Of a DNA stretch of 64,000 nucleotides, positions 1 to 8,960 are shown in pieces. The DNA comes from Luteimonas padinae (GTDB taxonomy: Bacteria > Pseudomonadota > Gammaproteobacteria > Xanthomonadales > Xanthomonadaceae): positions 186,001-250,000 of the forward strand of contig NZ_BMZT01000004.1 in NCBI RefSeq assembly GCF_014652935.1, in the 5' to 3' direction. A program made the translations under genes and the position numbers. Within the stretch, counting starts at the first letter, position 1; each line of letters starts with the position of its first letter. Under the pieces are notes generated by a model. It was given only the letters and a program-made list of their open reading frames with translations, did not search any database and had not been told where the DNA came from.

Positions 1-650
1 GCGCCCAGCTCGTAGCGCCTGCCGGTCAGCTCCAGCGTCTCTTCGTATGTGCCCAGCGCCTGCTCCGACAGTCGCAGCTGTTCCTGGTCGGCGGCCAGCG
101 TGAGCCAGGCGCCGGCGATCTCGGCGACCAGCGACAGCTGCGCCGAACGCTGCGCTTCCTCCGTCGCCAGGTACTGCTGCAGCGCCGCCTCGCTGAGGTT
201 GCGCACGCGGCCGAACAGGTCGAGCTCGAACGCGGCCAGGCCGACGCCGGCGGTGTAGCTCTCGCTCACCGGGATGTCGCCGCCCACGCGTTCCATTTCC
301 ACCGACGCGCCCAGCGAAGGCAGCCGGTCGGCGCGCTGGATGCGGTACTGCGCCCGCGCGCGCTCGACGTTGAGGATGGCCACGCGCAGGTCGCGGTTGC
401 TGTCCAGCGCCAGCGCGACCACCTGTTCCAGCCGCGGGTCTGCGAAGAAGTCGCGCCAGCCGATGTCGGCCACCGGCAGGGCGGCGACGCCGTCAACACC
501 CGTCGCGCCCGCGGCGGGCGTCACCTCCGGCATCGGCCAGGTGGCCGGGATGCCGGCCTGCGCCTCGGGCGTGGCCGGCACCAGGGTGGCGCAGCCGCTG
601 GCGGCAAGGACCGCCGCCAGGGCCAGCGCAAGGCTCGCGTGCCTACTCAT
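1..650 (-). CDS. RND efflux outer-membrane factor lipoprotein (OprM/NodT family), partial
   Basis: Outer-membrane channel of a tripartite RND efflux pump; it docks on the adaptor and pump encoded just upstream (643-5114). The ATG is at 650-648, and the N-terminus is a lipoprotein signal with the lipobox Cys about 20 residues in (LAASGC). The text that follows is typical of the OprM/AdeK/SmeF group: an RDFFADPRL-type segment, then [18 protein letters not shown] and [18 protein letters not shown]. The start overlaps the last 8 nt of the pump gene, so translation is probably coupled. The C-terminal half lies beyond the left edge of the window. Confidence 0.92.
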   Translation of the reverse strand, partial: MSRHASLALALAAVLAASGCATLVPATPEAQAGIPATWPMPEVTPAAGATGVDGVAALPVADIGWRDFFADPRLEQVVALALDSNRDLRVAILNVERARAQYRIQRADRLPSLGASVEMERVGGDIPVSESYTAGVGLAAFELDLFGRVRNLSEAALQQYLATEEAQRSAQLSLVAEIAGAWLTLAADQEQLRLSEQALGTYEETLELTGRRYELG

Positions 651-3600
651 GTCCGATCGCTCCTTCCGCGGCGGGCTGCTCGCCCGCCTTCGCGGCCTTG
701 CCGCCGAACATCTTCTGGATCACCACGAAGAACAGCGGGATGAAGAACACGCCCAGCAGGGTGCCCACCACCATGCCGCCGACCACGCCGGTGCCGATCG
801 CGCGCTGCGCGCCGGAGCCCGCGCCGGAGGCCAGCGCCAGCGGCAGCACGCCCAGGCCGAAGGCCAGCGAGGTCATGATGATCGGGCGCAGGCGATCCTT
901 GACCGCCTGCATGGTCGCTTCGATCAGCTCCATGCCGCTTTCCACGTTGGCCTTGGCGAATTCCACGATCAGGATCGCGTTCTTGCTGGTCAGACCCACC
1001 GTGGTCAGCATCGCCACCTGGAAGTACACGTCGCGCTCCATGCCCAGCAGGGTGTTGGCCAGCACCGCGCCGAGGATGCCCAGCGGCGCGACCAGCAGCA
1101 CCGCGGTCGGCACCGTCCAGCTTTCGTACAGCGCCGCCAGGCACAGGAAGATGATCAGCAGCGACAGCGAATACAGCAGCGGCGTCTGCGATCCCGACTC
1201 GCGCTCCTGGTAGGACACGGCCGTCCACTCGACGCCGAAGCCCGGCGGCAGCTGTTCGGCCAGGCGCTCGATCTCGTCCATGGCCTCGCCCGACGACCTG
1301 CCCGGCGCGGCCTCGCCCTGGATTTCCACCGAAGCCACGCCGTCATAGCGCTCCAGCCGCGGCGAACCGTAGTCCCAGTGCGAGCTGCCGAAGGCGCTGA
1401 ACGGCACCATCTCGCCGGCAGCGTTCTTCACCGACCACAGGTTGAAGTCCTCGGGCGTCATGCGGAACGCCGCATCGGCCTGGACATAGACGCGCTTCAC
1501 GCGGCCGCGGTCGATGAAGTCGTCGATGTACTGGCCGCCCCAGGCCGCCGCGAGCGTGGCGTTGATCGCGTCCTGGGTGAGCCCCAGCGCGCCGGCCTTG
1601 GCCACGTCCACGTCGATGCGCAGCTGCGGCGTGTCCTCCTGGCCGTTGGGGCGCACGTTGGCCAGCACCGGGCTTTCCGCGGCCATGCCGAGCAGCTGGT
1701 TGCGCGCCGCCATCAGCGCGTCGTGCCCCTGCCCGCCACGGTCCTGGAGATAGAACGAATAGCCGGTGGCGATGCCCAGCTCGGGCATGGCGGGGGGTGC
1801 AAACACGAAGATGAAGGCGTCCTTGACCTGGCTCATCGCCGCCATGCCTCGGCCGGCGACCGCGGTGGCGCTGAGCTCCGGATCGGTACGTTCGCTCCAG
1901 TCCTTGAGCTTGATGAAGGCGATGCCGGTGTTCTGGCCCATGCCCGCGAAGCTGAAGCCCTGCACCGCGAACACCGACTCGACCGCGTCCTTCTCGTTCT
2001 CGAGGAAATGCTTCTCCAGCGCCGCGATCGACTCCAGCGTGCGCTCCTGGGTGGCGCCGACCGGCGTCTGGATCATGGCCATCAGCACGCCCTGGTCCTC
2101 GTTGGGCAGGAAGGCGCTGGGCAGGCGGGCGAACAGCAGGCCCATGACCAGCGCCAGCGCCGCGAACACGGCCATGAAGCGCCACGGGCGGCCGAGGATG
2201 CCGCGCACGCCGCGCTGGTACTTGCCGCTGGTCTTCTCGAAGCCGCGGTTGAACCAGCCGAAGAAGCGCGCGAAGCGCCCGCTGCCGCTGTCGTGGTGCT
2301 CGCCCTTCTTCAGCGGCTTGAGCATGGTCGCGCACAGTGCCGGGGTCAGCACGATGGCGACCAGCACCGACAGCGCCATCGCCGAAACGATCGTCACGGT
2401 GAACTGCCGGTAGATCACGCCGGTCGAGCCGGACATGAAGGCCATCGGCACGAACACCGCCGACAGCACCACGCCGATGCCGACCAGGGCGCCGGTGATC
2501 TGGTCCATCGACTTGCGCGTGGCCTCGAGCGGCGACAGCCCCTCCTCGCTCATGATGCGCTCGACGTTCTCCACCACCACGATGGCGTCGTCGACCAGCA
2601 GGCCGATCGCCAGCACCATCGCGAACATGGTCAGCATGTTCACCGAGAAGCCGAGGGCTGCGAGCACGCCGAAGGTGCCCAGCAGCACCACCGGCACCGC
2701 GATCGTGGGGATCATGGTGGCGCGGAAGTTCTGCAGGAACAGGTACATCACCAGGAACACCAGCACGATGGCCTCGAGCAGGGTCTTGATGACGCCCTTG
2801 ATCGACACCTGCACGAAGGGCGTGGTGTCGAAGGGCACCACCGCCTTCAGGCCCGGCGGGAAGTACGGCTCGAGCTCGGCCAGTGCCTGCTTCACGCCCT
2901 CGGCGGTATCGAGCGCGTTGGCGCCGGTGGACAGGGAGATCGCGACGCCGGTGGCCTGCTGGCCGTTGTAGCGGGAGTCGAACTCGTAGCTCTCGGTGCC
3001 CATGTCGACGCGCGCGATGTCGCCCAGGCGCAGCGCCGAGCCATCCGGATTGCTGCGCACGATGATGTCGCGGAACTGCTCCGGCGTCTGCAGCCGGTCC
3101 TGCGCGTTGATGGTGGCGTTGATCTGCTGGCCGTCGATGGCCGGCGCACCGCCGAGCGAGCCGATGGCGACCTGGGCATTCTGCGCCTGGATCGCGGCGG
3201 TGACCTCGGGGATTGACAGCTGGTAGGTGTGCAGCTTGTTCGGGTCCAGCCAGATGCGCATGGCGTACTTGCCACCGAACACCTGGATGGTGCCGACGCC
3301 CGGAACGCGACTGAGCGGGTCGACGATGTTGGCACCGACGTAGTCGGCGATGTCGGTCTTGTCCATGCTGCCGTCTTCGGACACGAAGCCGATCACCTGC
3401 AGGAAGCTCGACGTCGACTTGCTCACGTTCACGCCCTGCCGCTGGACCTCCTGCGGCAGCAGCGGCATCGCCAGCTGCAGCTTGTTCTGCACCTGCACCT
3501 GGGCGATGTCGGGGTCGGTGCCGGTCTCGAAGGTCACGGTGATGCTCGCCATGCCGTTGGAGGACGACTGCGAGGAGAAGTACATCAGGCCGTCGAGGCC

Positions 3601-3810
3601 CTTCATGTTCTGCTCGATGATCTGGGTCACCGAGTCCTCGACCACCTTGGCCGACGCACCGGGATAGGTGGCGCTGATCTTGATGCTGGGCGGTGCCACG
3701 GTGGGATACATCGAGACCGGCAGGCTGGTGATCGACAGCGCGCCGGCGAGCATGATGATGATCGCGATGACCCACGCGAAGATGGGCCGGTCAATGAAGA
3801 AACGTGCCAT
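643..3810 (-). CDS. acrB: RND multidrug efflux permease, AcrB/MexB type (HAE-1)
   Basis: Inner-membrane proton/drug antiporter of 1055 residues, close to the usual ~1050 for AcrB. It aligns by eye with E. coli AcrB from the N-terminus ([20 protein letters not shown]) through the central [14 protein letters not shown] segment. The proton-relay aspartates of TM4 fall at D407-D408 ([16 protein letters not shown]), the same numbering as in AcrB. A second half with GSGAQ and a TM tail is present. It is the middle gene of the adaptor-pump-channel operon: the adaptor ends 11 bp upstream and the channel gene overlaps its 3' end. Substrate range cannot be read from the sequence. The similarity is to drug-exporting HAE-1 pumps rather than metal-exporting ones. 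Confidence 0.96.
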   Translation of the reverse strand: MARFFIDRPIFAWVIAIIIMLAGALSITSLPVSMYPTVAPPSIKISATYPGASAKVVEDSVTQIIEQNMKGLDGLMYFSSQSSSNGMASITVTFETGTDPDIAQVQVQNKLQLAMPLLPQEVQRQGVNVSKSTSSFLQVIGFVSEDGSMDKTDIADYVGANIVDPLSRVPGVGTIQVFGGKYAMRIWLDPNKLHTYQLSIPEVTAAIQAQNAQVAIGSLGGAPAIDGQQINATINAQDRLQTPEQFRDIIVRSNPDGSALRLGDIARVDMGTESYEFDSRYNGQQATGVAISLSTGANALDTAEGVKQALAELEPYFPPGLKAVVPFDTTPFVQVSIKGVIKTLLEAIVLVFLVMYLFLQNFRATMIPTIAVPVVLLGTFGVLAALGFSVNMLTMFAMVLAIGLLVDDAIVVVENVERIMSEEGLSPLEATRKSMDQITGALVGIGVVLSAVFVPMAFMSGSTGVIYRQFTVTIVSAMALSVLVAIVLTPALCATMLKPLKKGEHHDSGSGRFARFFGWFNRGFEKTSGKYQRGVRGILGRPWRFMAVFAALALVMGLLFARLPSAFLPNEDQGVLMAMIQTPVGATQERTLESIAALEKHFLENEKDAVESVFAVQGFSFAGMGQNTGIAFIKLKDWSERTDPELSATAVAGRGMAAMSQVKDAFIFVFAPPAMPELGIATGYSFYLQDRGGQGHDALMAARNQLLGMAAESPVLANVRPNGQEDTPQLRIDVDVAKAGALGLTQDAINATLAAAWGGQYIDDFIDRGRVKRVYVQADAAFRMTPEDFNLWSVKNAAGEMVPFSAFGSSHWDYGSPRLERYDGVASVEIQGEAAPGRSSGEAMDEIERLAEQLPPGFGVEWTAVSYQERESGSQTPLLYSLSLLIIFLCLAALYESWTVPTAVLLVAPLGILGAVLANTLLGMERDVYFQVAMLTTVGLTSKNAILIVEFAKANVESGMELIEATMQAVKDRLRPIIMTSLAFGLGVLPLALASGAGSGAQRAIGTGVVGGMVVGTLLGVFFIPLFFVVIQKMFGGKAAKAGEQPAAEGAIGHE

Positions 3811-3821
3811 GGGGGTCTCCG

Positions 3822-5114
3822 TTACTCCTGCGCGGCCGGAGCGGGCGCGGTGGCGGCGTCGGCCGCGTCATTGACGGCGGGGTCCGCCGCATCGGCTGCA
3901 TCCGCTGCATCCGCTGCGTTGTCCGCGGAAGCAGCGCTCGCAGCGGCCCCCGGGCTGGCGCCCGCGGCGGCCGGCAGGCGCGGCGCCGGCGCCTCTGCGG
4001 TCACCTCCACCGCCGCGCCCGGCGCGATCTTCTGCAGGCCCTCGACCACCACGCGGTCGCCCGCGGCCAGTCCGGACTCGACCAGCCACTGGTCGCCGAT
4101 GGTCTGGCTGACCACCACCGGGCGCTGCTCGACCACGCCCTCGGCGTTGACCACCATGGCCGAGGTGTTGCCCTTGGGATCGCGGGCCACGCCCTGCTGC
4201 GGCACCAGCAGCGCGTCCCGGCGCACGCCGGCGCCGAGCTTCGCGCGCACGTACATGCCGGGCATCAGCACGTGGTCGGGATTGGGCACCTCGACGCGCA
4301 GCGAGAAGCTGCCGGTGCTGGGGTCCACGGCCACTTCGGAGAACTTGAGGCTGCCGGGATGGGTGAAGGCGCTGCCGTCCTCCATCAGGATCGTCACCGG
4401 CATGCCCTCGGTGCTCTCCAGGCGGCCGTCGGCGAACGCGCGCCGCAGGTCCAGCAGCTCGGTGCTGGACTGGGTCAGGTCGACGTAGATCGGATCCAGC
4501 TGCTGCACGGTGGCCAGCGCGGCGCCCTGGTTGGCGGTGACCAGCGCGCCCTGGGTGACGCTGGACTTGCCGATACGGCCGCTGATCGGCGAGGTGATGC
4601 GGGCGTAGCCCAGGGTCACGTTGGCGGCGTCGAGCGCGGCGCGCGCGGCGGCGACGTCGGCCTCGGCCTGGCCCAGCGCGGCGGTGGCGTTGTCGTGGTC
4701 CTGCTTGCTGACAGCGTTGACCTCGACCAGGTCGGCGGTGCGCTTCGCGGTCAGGCGCGCGGCCACCAGCGTGGCTTCCGCGCGCTTGAGCTGGGCGCGG
4801 GCGCTGTTGGCGGCGGCGCGGTAGCTGGCGTCGTCGATCTGGTACAGCGGCTCGCCGGCCTTGACCATGCCGCCCTCGGTGAACAGCCGCCTGGCGACGA
4901 TGCCGCTGACCTGCGGCCGGACCTCGGCCACCAGCCAGGCATTGGTGCGCCCCGGAAGCTCGCGGGTGATGGTCACCGGGCGGGTCTCGAGGGTGGCGAC
5001 GGTGACGGCGGGCTTCGGGGGTTCTCCGCCCTGCTGACCACCGCCGCAGGCAGCGAGTACTGCTGCGGCGAGGAGAGCGAACATCGGGCGGGCACGGCGG
5101 AGGGTCGTGGTCAT
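3822..5114 (-). CDS. acrA: RND efflux periplasmic adaptor lipoprotein, AcrA/MexA type
   Basis: Membrane-fusion protein linking the inner-membrane pump to the outer-membrane channel. The chosen start ([10 protein letters not shown], 430 aa) puts a lipobox at residues 20-23 (LAAC); an upstream in-frame extension has no signal-peptide character and would run through the operator. Recognisable pieces are the beta-barrel/lipoyl segment ([22 protein letters not shown]), an Ala-rich alpha-hairpin at about 100-150, and the second lipoyl half ([22 protein letters not shown]). The last ~50 residues are a low-complexity Ala/Asp/Pro tail (repeated AADAADAAD) that AcrA lacks. It is the first gene of the operon; its mRNA leader is about 90 nt if the promoter at 5211-5240 is correct. 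Confidence 0.94.
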   Translation of the reverse strand: MTTTLRRARPMFALLAAAVLAACGGGQQGGEPPKPAVTVATLETRPVTITRELPGRTNAWLVAEVRPQVSGIVARRLFTEGGMVKAGEPLYQIDDASYRAAANSARAQLKRAEATLVAARLTAKRTADLVEVNAVSKQDHDNATAALGQAEADVAAARAALDAANVTLGYARITSPISGRIGKSSVTQGALVTANQGAALATVQQLDPIYVDLTQSSTELLDLRRAFADGRLESTEGMPVTILMEDGSAFTHPGSLKFSEVAVDPSTGSFSLRVEVPNPDHVLMPGMYVRAKLGAGVRRDALLVPQQGVARDPKGNTSAMVVNAEGVVEQRPVVVSQTIGDQWLVESGLAAGDRVVVEGLQKIAPGAAVEVTAEAPAPRLPAAAGASPGAAASAASADNAADAADAADAADPAVNDAADAATAPAPAAQE

Positions 5115-5210
5115 GGGGGGAGGCCTTGTGGGGATTCGAAAACGGCACGCCCAGCGACCGGAACTCCGCGCAGGCGGCGTTGGTGCTGGGCGTTTCAGGT
5201 AAGACGATGT

Positions 5211-5240
5211 AATATACATACATGAATGTATGTCAGTCAA
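5211..5240 (-). promoter_or_regulatory. promoter of the acrAB-type operon
   Basis: Read on the minus strand there is a -35 TTGACT (5240-5235), an 18-nt spacer and a -10 TATATT (5216-5211), about 95 nt upstream of the adaptor start. The spacer is almost exactly the operator palindrome at 5216-5233, so a bound TetR dimer should block RNA polymerase. Visual prediction only. Confidence 0.7.
5216..5233. promoter_or_regulatory. palindromic operator for the TetR-family repressor
   Basis: An 18-bp perfect palindrome, ACATACAT-GA-ATGTATGT, in the intergenic region between the pump operon and tetR. The half-site matches the AcrR operator of E. coli (TACATACAT...ATGTATGTA) but with a shorter centre. 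It lies inside the -35/-10 spacer of the pump promoter. That fits local repression and probably autoregulation of the divergent regulator. Confidence 0.8.
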
Positions 5241-5274
5241 CGCGCGTACAGTGTTGTCGGGTCAGGAGGCGTTG

Positions 5275-5952
5275 ATGGCACGCAGGACCAAGGAAGACGC
5301 ACACGCCACGCGCGAGGGCATCCTCGACGCGGCGGAGGACTGTTTCCGGGAAAAGGGCCTGTCCGGCACCAGCCTGGAGGCTATCGCGGCGCGCGCCGGC
5401 GTGACCCGCGGCGCCGTCTACTGGCACTTCAAGAACAAGGCCGAAGTGCTGGAGGCGATGATCAACCGCGTCAGCCTGCCCTTCTTCCACGGCCTGGAGC
5501 GCGTCTCGCGCCCCGACGGCACGACCCCGCTGCTGGACCTGCGCGAAATGATGCGCCAGGCCTTCGCCGACCTGGTGCACACGCCGCGGGTGCGGGCCAC
5601 GCTGGAGGTGCTGGAGCTGCGCTGCGAGATCCCGGCCTCCGACGACACCCTGGCCACGCTGCGCAAGACCGGCATGCACCAGAGCCTGTCGCGCATCAAG
5701 GCCGCGTTCCGCCGCGCCGAGGCCCTGGGCCAGCTGCGCGACGACATGAGCGCGGACAGCTGCGCGCGCACGCTGCACTTCATCATCGGCGGCGCGCTGC
5801 GCATGCACCTGGTGGATCCGGAAGAAATCGACCTGGAGCGCGACGGCCTGGCCGCGGTCGAGCTGGCCCTGCGCGGCAGCGCGCGGGATCCCTCGCAGTT
5901 CGACGCCGCGCCCGGATCCGGCCCGAGTGCCGCCGCCCCTGCGGCCGACTGA
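5275..5952 (+). CDS. TetR-family repressor of the efflux operon (AcrR/TtgR/SmeT type)
   Basis: 225 residues from the ATG at 5275, which has a strong Shine-Dalgarno (AGGAGG at 5264-5269); an in-frame ATG farther upstream at 5230 lies inside the operator and was not chosen. The N-terminus has the TetR helix-turn-helix (TREGILDAAEDCFREKG, then IAARAGVTRGAVYWHFKNKAEVL). The C-terminal ligand/dimer domain resembles AcrR/TtgR (LEVLELRCE, RAEALGQL, then a GGALRMHLVDP-like segment). It is divergent from acrA across 160 bp with the operator between. Likely ligands are the pump's own substrates. The C-terminal ~20 residues are low-complexity Ala/Pro/Ser. Confidence 0.93.
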   Translation: MARRTKEDAHATREGILDAAEDCFREKGLSGTSLEAIAARAGVTRGAVYWHFKNKAEVLEAMINRVSLPFFHGLERVSRPDGTTPLLDLREMMRQAFADLVHTPRVRATLEVLELRCEIPASDDTLATLRKTGMHQSLSRIKAAFRRAEALGQLRDDMSADSCARTLHFIIGGALRMHLVDPEEIDLERDGLAAVELALRGSARDPSQFDAAPGSGPSAAAPAAD

Positions 5953-6017
5953 GGCCTTCGCCCGCGTCCAGCCCGGCAGGCAAGCAGGCCCACGCCGACA
6001 CTTCCCCGTGCACAAGA

Positions 6018-6047
6018 AGGCCGCCGCACCTCGCGATGCGGCGGCCT
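6018..6047. terminator. stem-loop between convergent tetR and yceI
   Basis: An 11-bp perfect stem (AGGCCGCCGCA / TGCGGCGGCCT) with an 8-nt loop lies between two convergent genes. There is no clear T-run on either side, so it may stop both transcripts weakly or act with Rho. Confidence 0.6.
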
Positions 6048-6095
6048 GTGTCGATGGCGCCGTGCGGACGCGCGCCTGCGCGCCCGCGCTAACCC

Positions 6096-6692
6096 TTACT
6101 CGCCCTGCTTCGGCACCGAGGCTTCGGTGGTGATGCGCAGCTGCACCTCGTCGCTGACGTTCGGAGCGTACATGCCCAGGCCGAAGTCGGTGCGCTTGAT
6201 GGTGGCCACGGCGTCGAAGCCGGCCGCCGGCTGCTGGGTCATCGGGTTGGTGCCGACCTTGTTGATGGTGGCGTCGAGCACGACCGGCCTGGTGATGTCC
6301 TTGATGGTCAGGTCACCGGTCATCTTCAGCTTGCCCTCGCCGGCGGCCTCGACCGAGGTGCTCTTGAAGGTCGCCTGCGGGAACTTCTCCGCGTCGAAGA
6401 AATCGGCGCTGCGCAGGTGCTCGTCGAAGGCCTTCACGTGCGAAGACAGGCCGGCCAGCGGCATCACGACCTCGACCTTCGAGGCGGCGACGTTGTCCGG
6501 GTCGTAGGTGATCGTGCCCTCGACCTGGCCGAAGTGCGCGATCGGATTCGAGAAGCCGAAGTGGCTCCACTGGGCCACCACGTCGGTATGCGTGGGGTCC
6601 ATGGTGTAGGTGACCGGCGCGGCGAAGGCGTAGGCCGAGGCGGCGAGCAGGGTGGCGGCAAGGACGCCGCGGGACAGGCGATTGATGGTCAT
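6096..6692 (-). CDS. YceI-family periplasmic protein
   Basis: 198 residues starting at MTINRLSRG. The ATG at 6692 is preferred because GGAG sits 7 nt upstream; an ATG two codons earlier is too close to it. A Sec signal peptide precedes a cleavage site near AFA-AP. The mature part has YceI lipocalin-like features: an early DPTHTDV motif, SADFFDAEKFPQATFKS, GDLTIKDITRPVVLDA and KRTDFGLG. YceI proteins bind isoprenoid-type lipids in the periplasm and often sit beside cytochrome b561, as the second copy at 8314 does. The gene is divergent from the pirin gene across an AT-rich gap. Confidence 0.9.
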   Translation of the reverse strand: MTINRLSRGVLAATLLAASAYAFAAPVTYTMDPTHTDVVAQWSHFGFSNPIAHFGQVEGTITYDPDNVAASKVEVVMPLAGLSSHVKAFDEHLRSADFFDAEKFPQATFKSTSVEAAGEGKLKMTGDLTIKDITRPVVLDATINKVGTNPMTQQPAAGFDAVATIKRTDFGLGMYAPNVSDEVQLRITTEASVPKQGE

Positions 6693-6997
6693 GGGCATGC
6701 TCCGGAAGCTTGGATGGAATGGAATGGCGATGGGCCGGCTGGACAGGCATCGCCGACCGGGAGCCAGAGGATATCGTTCCAAATTCGACCTTCAATCAAT
6801 CAATTTGGAACAATTGGTCGCATAATTGAAGCTTTTGCGAATTGATCCACGCGCAGGACGATTTGATGGCCTCCTTGGCAACTGCTGCTTAAATGGAACA
6901 ATAACATCTGCATCCGCATGTTTATCGCAAAACCTAGCACAATCACACTGGCTCCCGACGCGGCACTGCCGCCCCCACTTCCACGGAGCACGCCACC
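6693..6997. promoter_or_regulatory. AT-rich divergent regulatory gap, yceI / pirin
   Basis: The 305 bp between divergent genes are much less GC-rich than the surroundings, especially 6776-6950. A candidate yceI promoter on the minus strand is TTGATT (6799-6794), 18 nt, GATATC (6775-6770). Positions 6791-6830 carry repeated CAAT/ATTG elements, including CAATT at 6801 and again one helical turn later at 6811, and a nearby inverted ATTG at 6824-6828. This looks like a regulator-binding region, but no known operator was recognised. Confidence 0.45.
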
Positions 6998-7001
6998 ATG
7001 A
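6918..7001 (+). other. short upstream ORF overlapping the pirin start
   Basis: A 27-codon frame opens with an ATG at 6918 and ends with a TGA that overlaps the pirin ATG (ATGA at 6998-7001). The peptide starts MFIAKPSTITL and ends in a proline-rich stretch. No good Shine-Dalgarno precedes it. It may be chance, or a coupled leader peptide. Confidence 0.25.
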
Positions 7002-7705
7002 TCACCCTGCGCCCTGCCCACGAACGCGGTCACGCCAACCATGGCTGGCTCGACTCCTGGCACAGCTTCTCCTTCGCCGACTATCGCGACCCGCGCCACG
7101 TCCACTGGGGTCCGCTGCGCGTGATCAACGAGGACCGCGTGCAGGCCGGCCAGGGCTTCGGTGCGCACAGCCACCGCGACATGGAGATCATCAGCTACGT
7201 GCTCGACGGCAGCCTCGCGCACAAGGACTCCATGGGCAACGCCGCCAGCATCGTGCCCGGCGAAGTCCAGCGCATGAGCGCCGGCAGCGGCGTCACCCAT
7301 TCCGAATACAACCACGAAGCCGACCGCACGACGCACTTCCTGCAGATCTGGATCATCCCCGACACCATGGGCGTCCAGCCGGGCTACGAGCAGAAGGCAT
7401 ATCCGGACGCCGAGAAGCGCGGCCGCCTGCGCCTGGTCGCGAGCCCGGACGGCGGCGAGGGTTCGGTGCGCATCCGGCAGGACGCGCGCATGTACGCCGG
7501 GCTGTTCGACGGCAGCGAGGCCGCCACGCTGGACATCGCGCCGGGCCGCCTGGCCTACGTGCACATGGCGCGCGGCACCGCGGTCGTCAACGGCCAGCCC
7601 CTGTCCGCGGGCGACGCGCTGCTGTATTCAGACGAGCCGCGGGTCGAGATCGAGGGCGGCGACGGCACCGAGATCCTCGTGTTCGACCTGCCCCGCCTCC
7701 AGTAA
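6998..7705 (+). CDS. pirin family protein (YhhW type)
   Basis: 235 residues; ATG preceded by GGAG about 9 nt upstream. It is a bicupin of the pirin family. The N-terminal cupin has the metal-ligand pattern AHSHRDMEIISYVLDG followed by a downstream His (HSEYNHEA) and the conserved RMSAGSGVTHSE segment. E. coli YhhW is a quercetinase-type dioxygenase of similar length; activity here is not proven. It is followed after 22 bp by cytochrome b561 and then a YceI gene on the same strand, so these three are probably co-transcribed. Confidence 0.9.
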   Translation: MITLRPAHERGHANHGWLDSWHSFSFADYRDPRHVHWGPLRVINEDRVQAGQGFGAHSHRDMEIISYVLDGSLAHKDSMGNAASIVPGEVQRMSAGSGVTHSEYNHEADRTTHFLQIWIIPDTMGVQPGYEQKAYPDAEKRGRLRLVASPDGGEGSVRIRQDARMYAGLFDGSEAATLDIAPGRLAYVHMARGTAVVNGQPLSAGDALLYSDEPRVEIEGGDGTEILVFDLPRLQ

Positions 7706-7727
7706 CGCCACGACACGGAGCCACCAC

Positions 7728-8312
7728 ATGCAACTGCGCAACCCACCCGACCGCTGGGGTCCGATCAGCATGCTGCTGCACTGGGCCATCGTGGCCCTGA
7801 TCGGCTGGCTGGCCTGGCTCGGCCTGACCATGGTCGACATGCCGCCCACGCCGGCCAAGATCAACGCCTACGCGCTGCACAAATCGCTGGGCCTGACCCT
7901 CCTGGCGCTGGTGGCGGTCCGCCTGGCCTGGCGCCTGTTCGCCGGCGCGCCGGAGCCGGTGCCCGGCATGCCGACCTGGCAGGAGCGCATCGCCTCGGCC
8001 ACGCACTGGGCGATGTACGTCCTGCTGTTCGCGATCCCGCTCAGCGGCTGGGTCTTCAACTCGGCCTCGGGCTATCCGCTGCAGTGGTTCAAGCAGTTCA
8101 ACCTGCCGGCGATCGCCGGCCGCACCGAGGAGCTGGCCGCAACCGCCATCCAGGTGCACGAATACGGCTTCTGGCTGCTCCTCCTGCTGGTGCTGGCACA
8201 TGCCGGCGCCGCCTTCTACCACCACCTCTTCCAGGGCGACGACACCCTGCGCCGCATGCTGCCCTCGCTGCGCCGCGCCGACGCCACCCCCGACCAGACT
8301 CCGGAGCGCTGA
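7728..8312 (+). CDS. cytochrome b561 family membrane protein
   Basis: 194 residues with four predicted membrane helices. Candidate haem-ligand histidines are H18 (MLLHWA), H51 (ALHKSLG), H93 (ATHWAMY), H144 (QVHEYG) and H158 (LAHAG), the usual spacing of the bacterial di-haem b561 (YceJ/CybB) family. These proteins move electrons between quinol and periplasmic or reactive-oxygen acceptors. The gene abuts a YceI gene (1-nt gap), reproducing the yceJ-yceI pair of E. coli. Confidence 0.92.
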   Translation: MQLRNPPDRWGPISMLLHWAIVALIGWLAWLGLTMVDMPPTPAKINAYALHKSLGLTLLALVAVRLAWRLFAGAPEPVPGMPTWQERIASATHWAMYVLLFAIPLSGWVFNSASGYPLQWFKQFNLPAIAGRTEELAATAIQVHEYGFWLLLLLVLAHAGAAFYHHLFQGDDTLRRMLPSLRRADATPDQTPER

Positions 8313-8313
8313 C

Positions 8314-8886
8314 ATGGACACCCGCACCCTTCGCAACCGCCTGCGTCCCCTCGCCTTCGCCGCCGCGCTCGCCGCGTTCGCGGCCCCGGCCGCCGCCGCC
8401 GACTACGTCCAGTCCTCCGGCGCGCTGAGCTTCGCCAGCGAGTACCAGGGCGAGACCTTCGTCGGCCTGTTTCCCGACTTCAGCACCACGCTGAGCTTCG
8501 ACCCCGCGGCGCCGCAGGACGCGAAGCTCGACGTCACCATCCCGCTGGCCACCGCCGACACGAAGAACGGCGACCGCGACAGCACGCTCAAGACCGCCGA
8601 CTTCTTCAACGTCGCCCGGTTCGCCACCGCCCGCTACACCGCGAACGGCTTCCGCAGCGTCGGCGACAACCGCTACGTCGCCGACGGCACCCTCGAACTG
8701 CGCGGCGTGAAGAAGCCGGTGTCGCTGGCCATCACCTGGACGCCGGGCGACCGGCCCGTGCTGTCGGGCAAGGCCACGGTGAAGCGCCTGGACTTCGGCG
8801 TCGGCGCCGGCGACTGGGGCGACGTGTCGATCATCCCCAACGACGTTGCCGTCTCCACCAGGGTGACCTTCCGCGCCGCGCCCTGA
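8314..8886 (+). CDS. YceI-family periplasmic protein, second copy
   Basis: 190 residues from the ATG one nucleotide after the b561 stop. It has a Sec signal (ALAAFAAPAAAA) and YceI-type motifs: TLKTADFFNVARFATARYTA, DGTLELRGVKKPVSLAI and VKRLDFGVGAGDW. It diverges clearly from the copy at 6096-6692, so the two are old paralogues rather than a recent duplication. Likely co-translated with b561. Confidence 0.92.
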   Translation: MDTRTLRNRLRPLAFAAALAAFAAPAAAADYVQSSGALSFASEYQGETFVGLFPDFSTTLSFDPAAPQDAKLDVTIPLATADTKNGDRDSTLKTADFFNVARFATARYTANGFRSVGDNRYVADGTLELRGVKKPVSLAITWTPGDRPVLSGKATVKRLDFGVGAGDWGDVSIIPNDVAVSTRVTFRAAP

Positions 8887-8960
8887 CGCAGCGCCCCGAC
8901 GAGTGCGTCAGCCCCCACACCGCACTCGCCCCAACGCTCCGTACCCTCAGTCCCCACCAC

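Noticed and set aside
274-3216. Plus-strand open frame of ~980 codons opposite the RND pump
   Set aside because: Antisense shadow of acrB in a GC-rich genome: His/Arg/Gln-rich text, no domain, no ribosome site.
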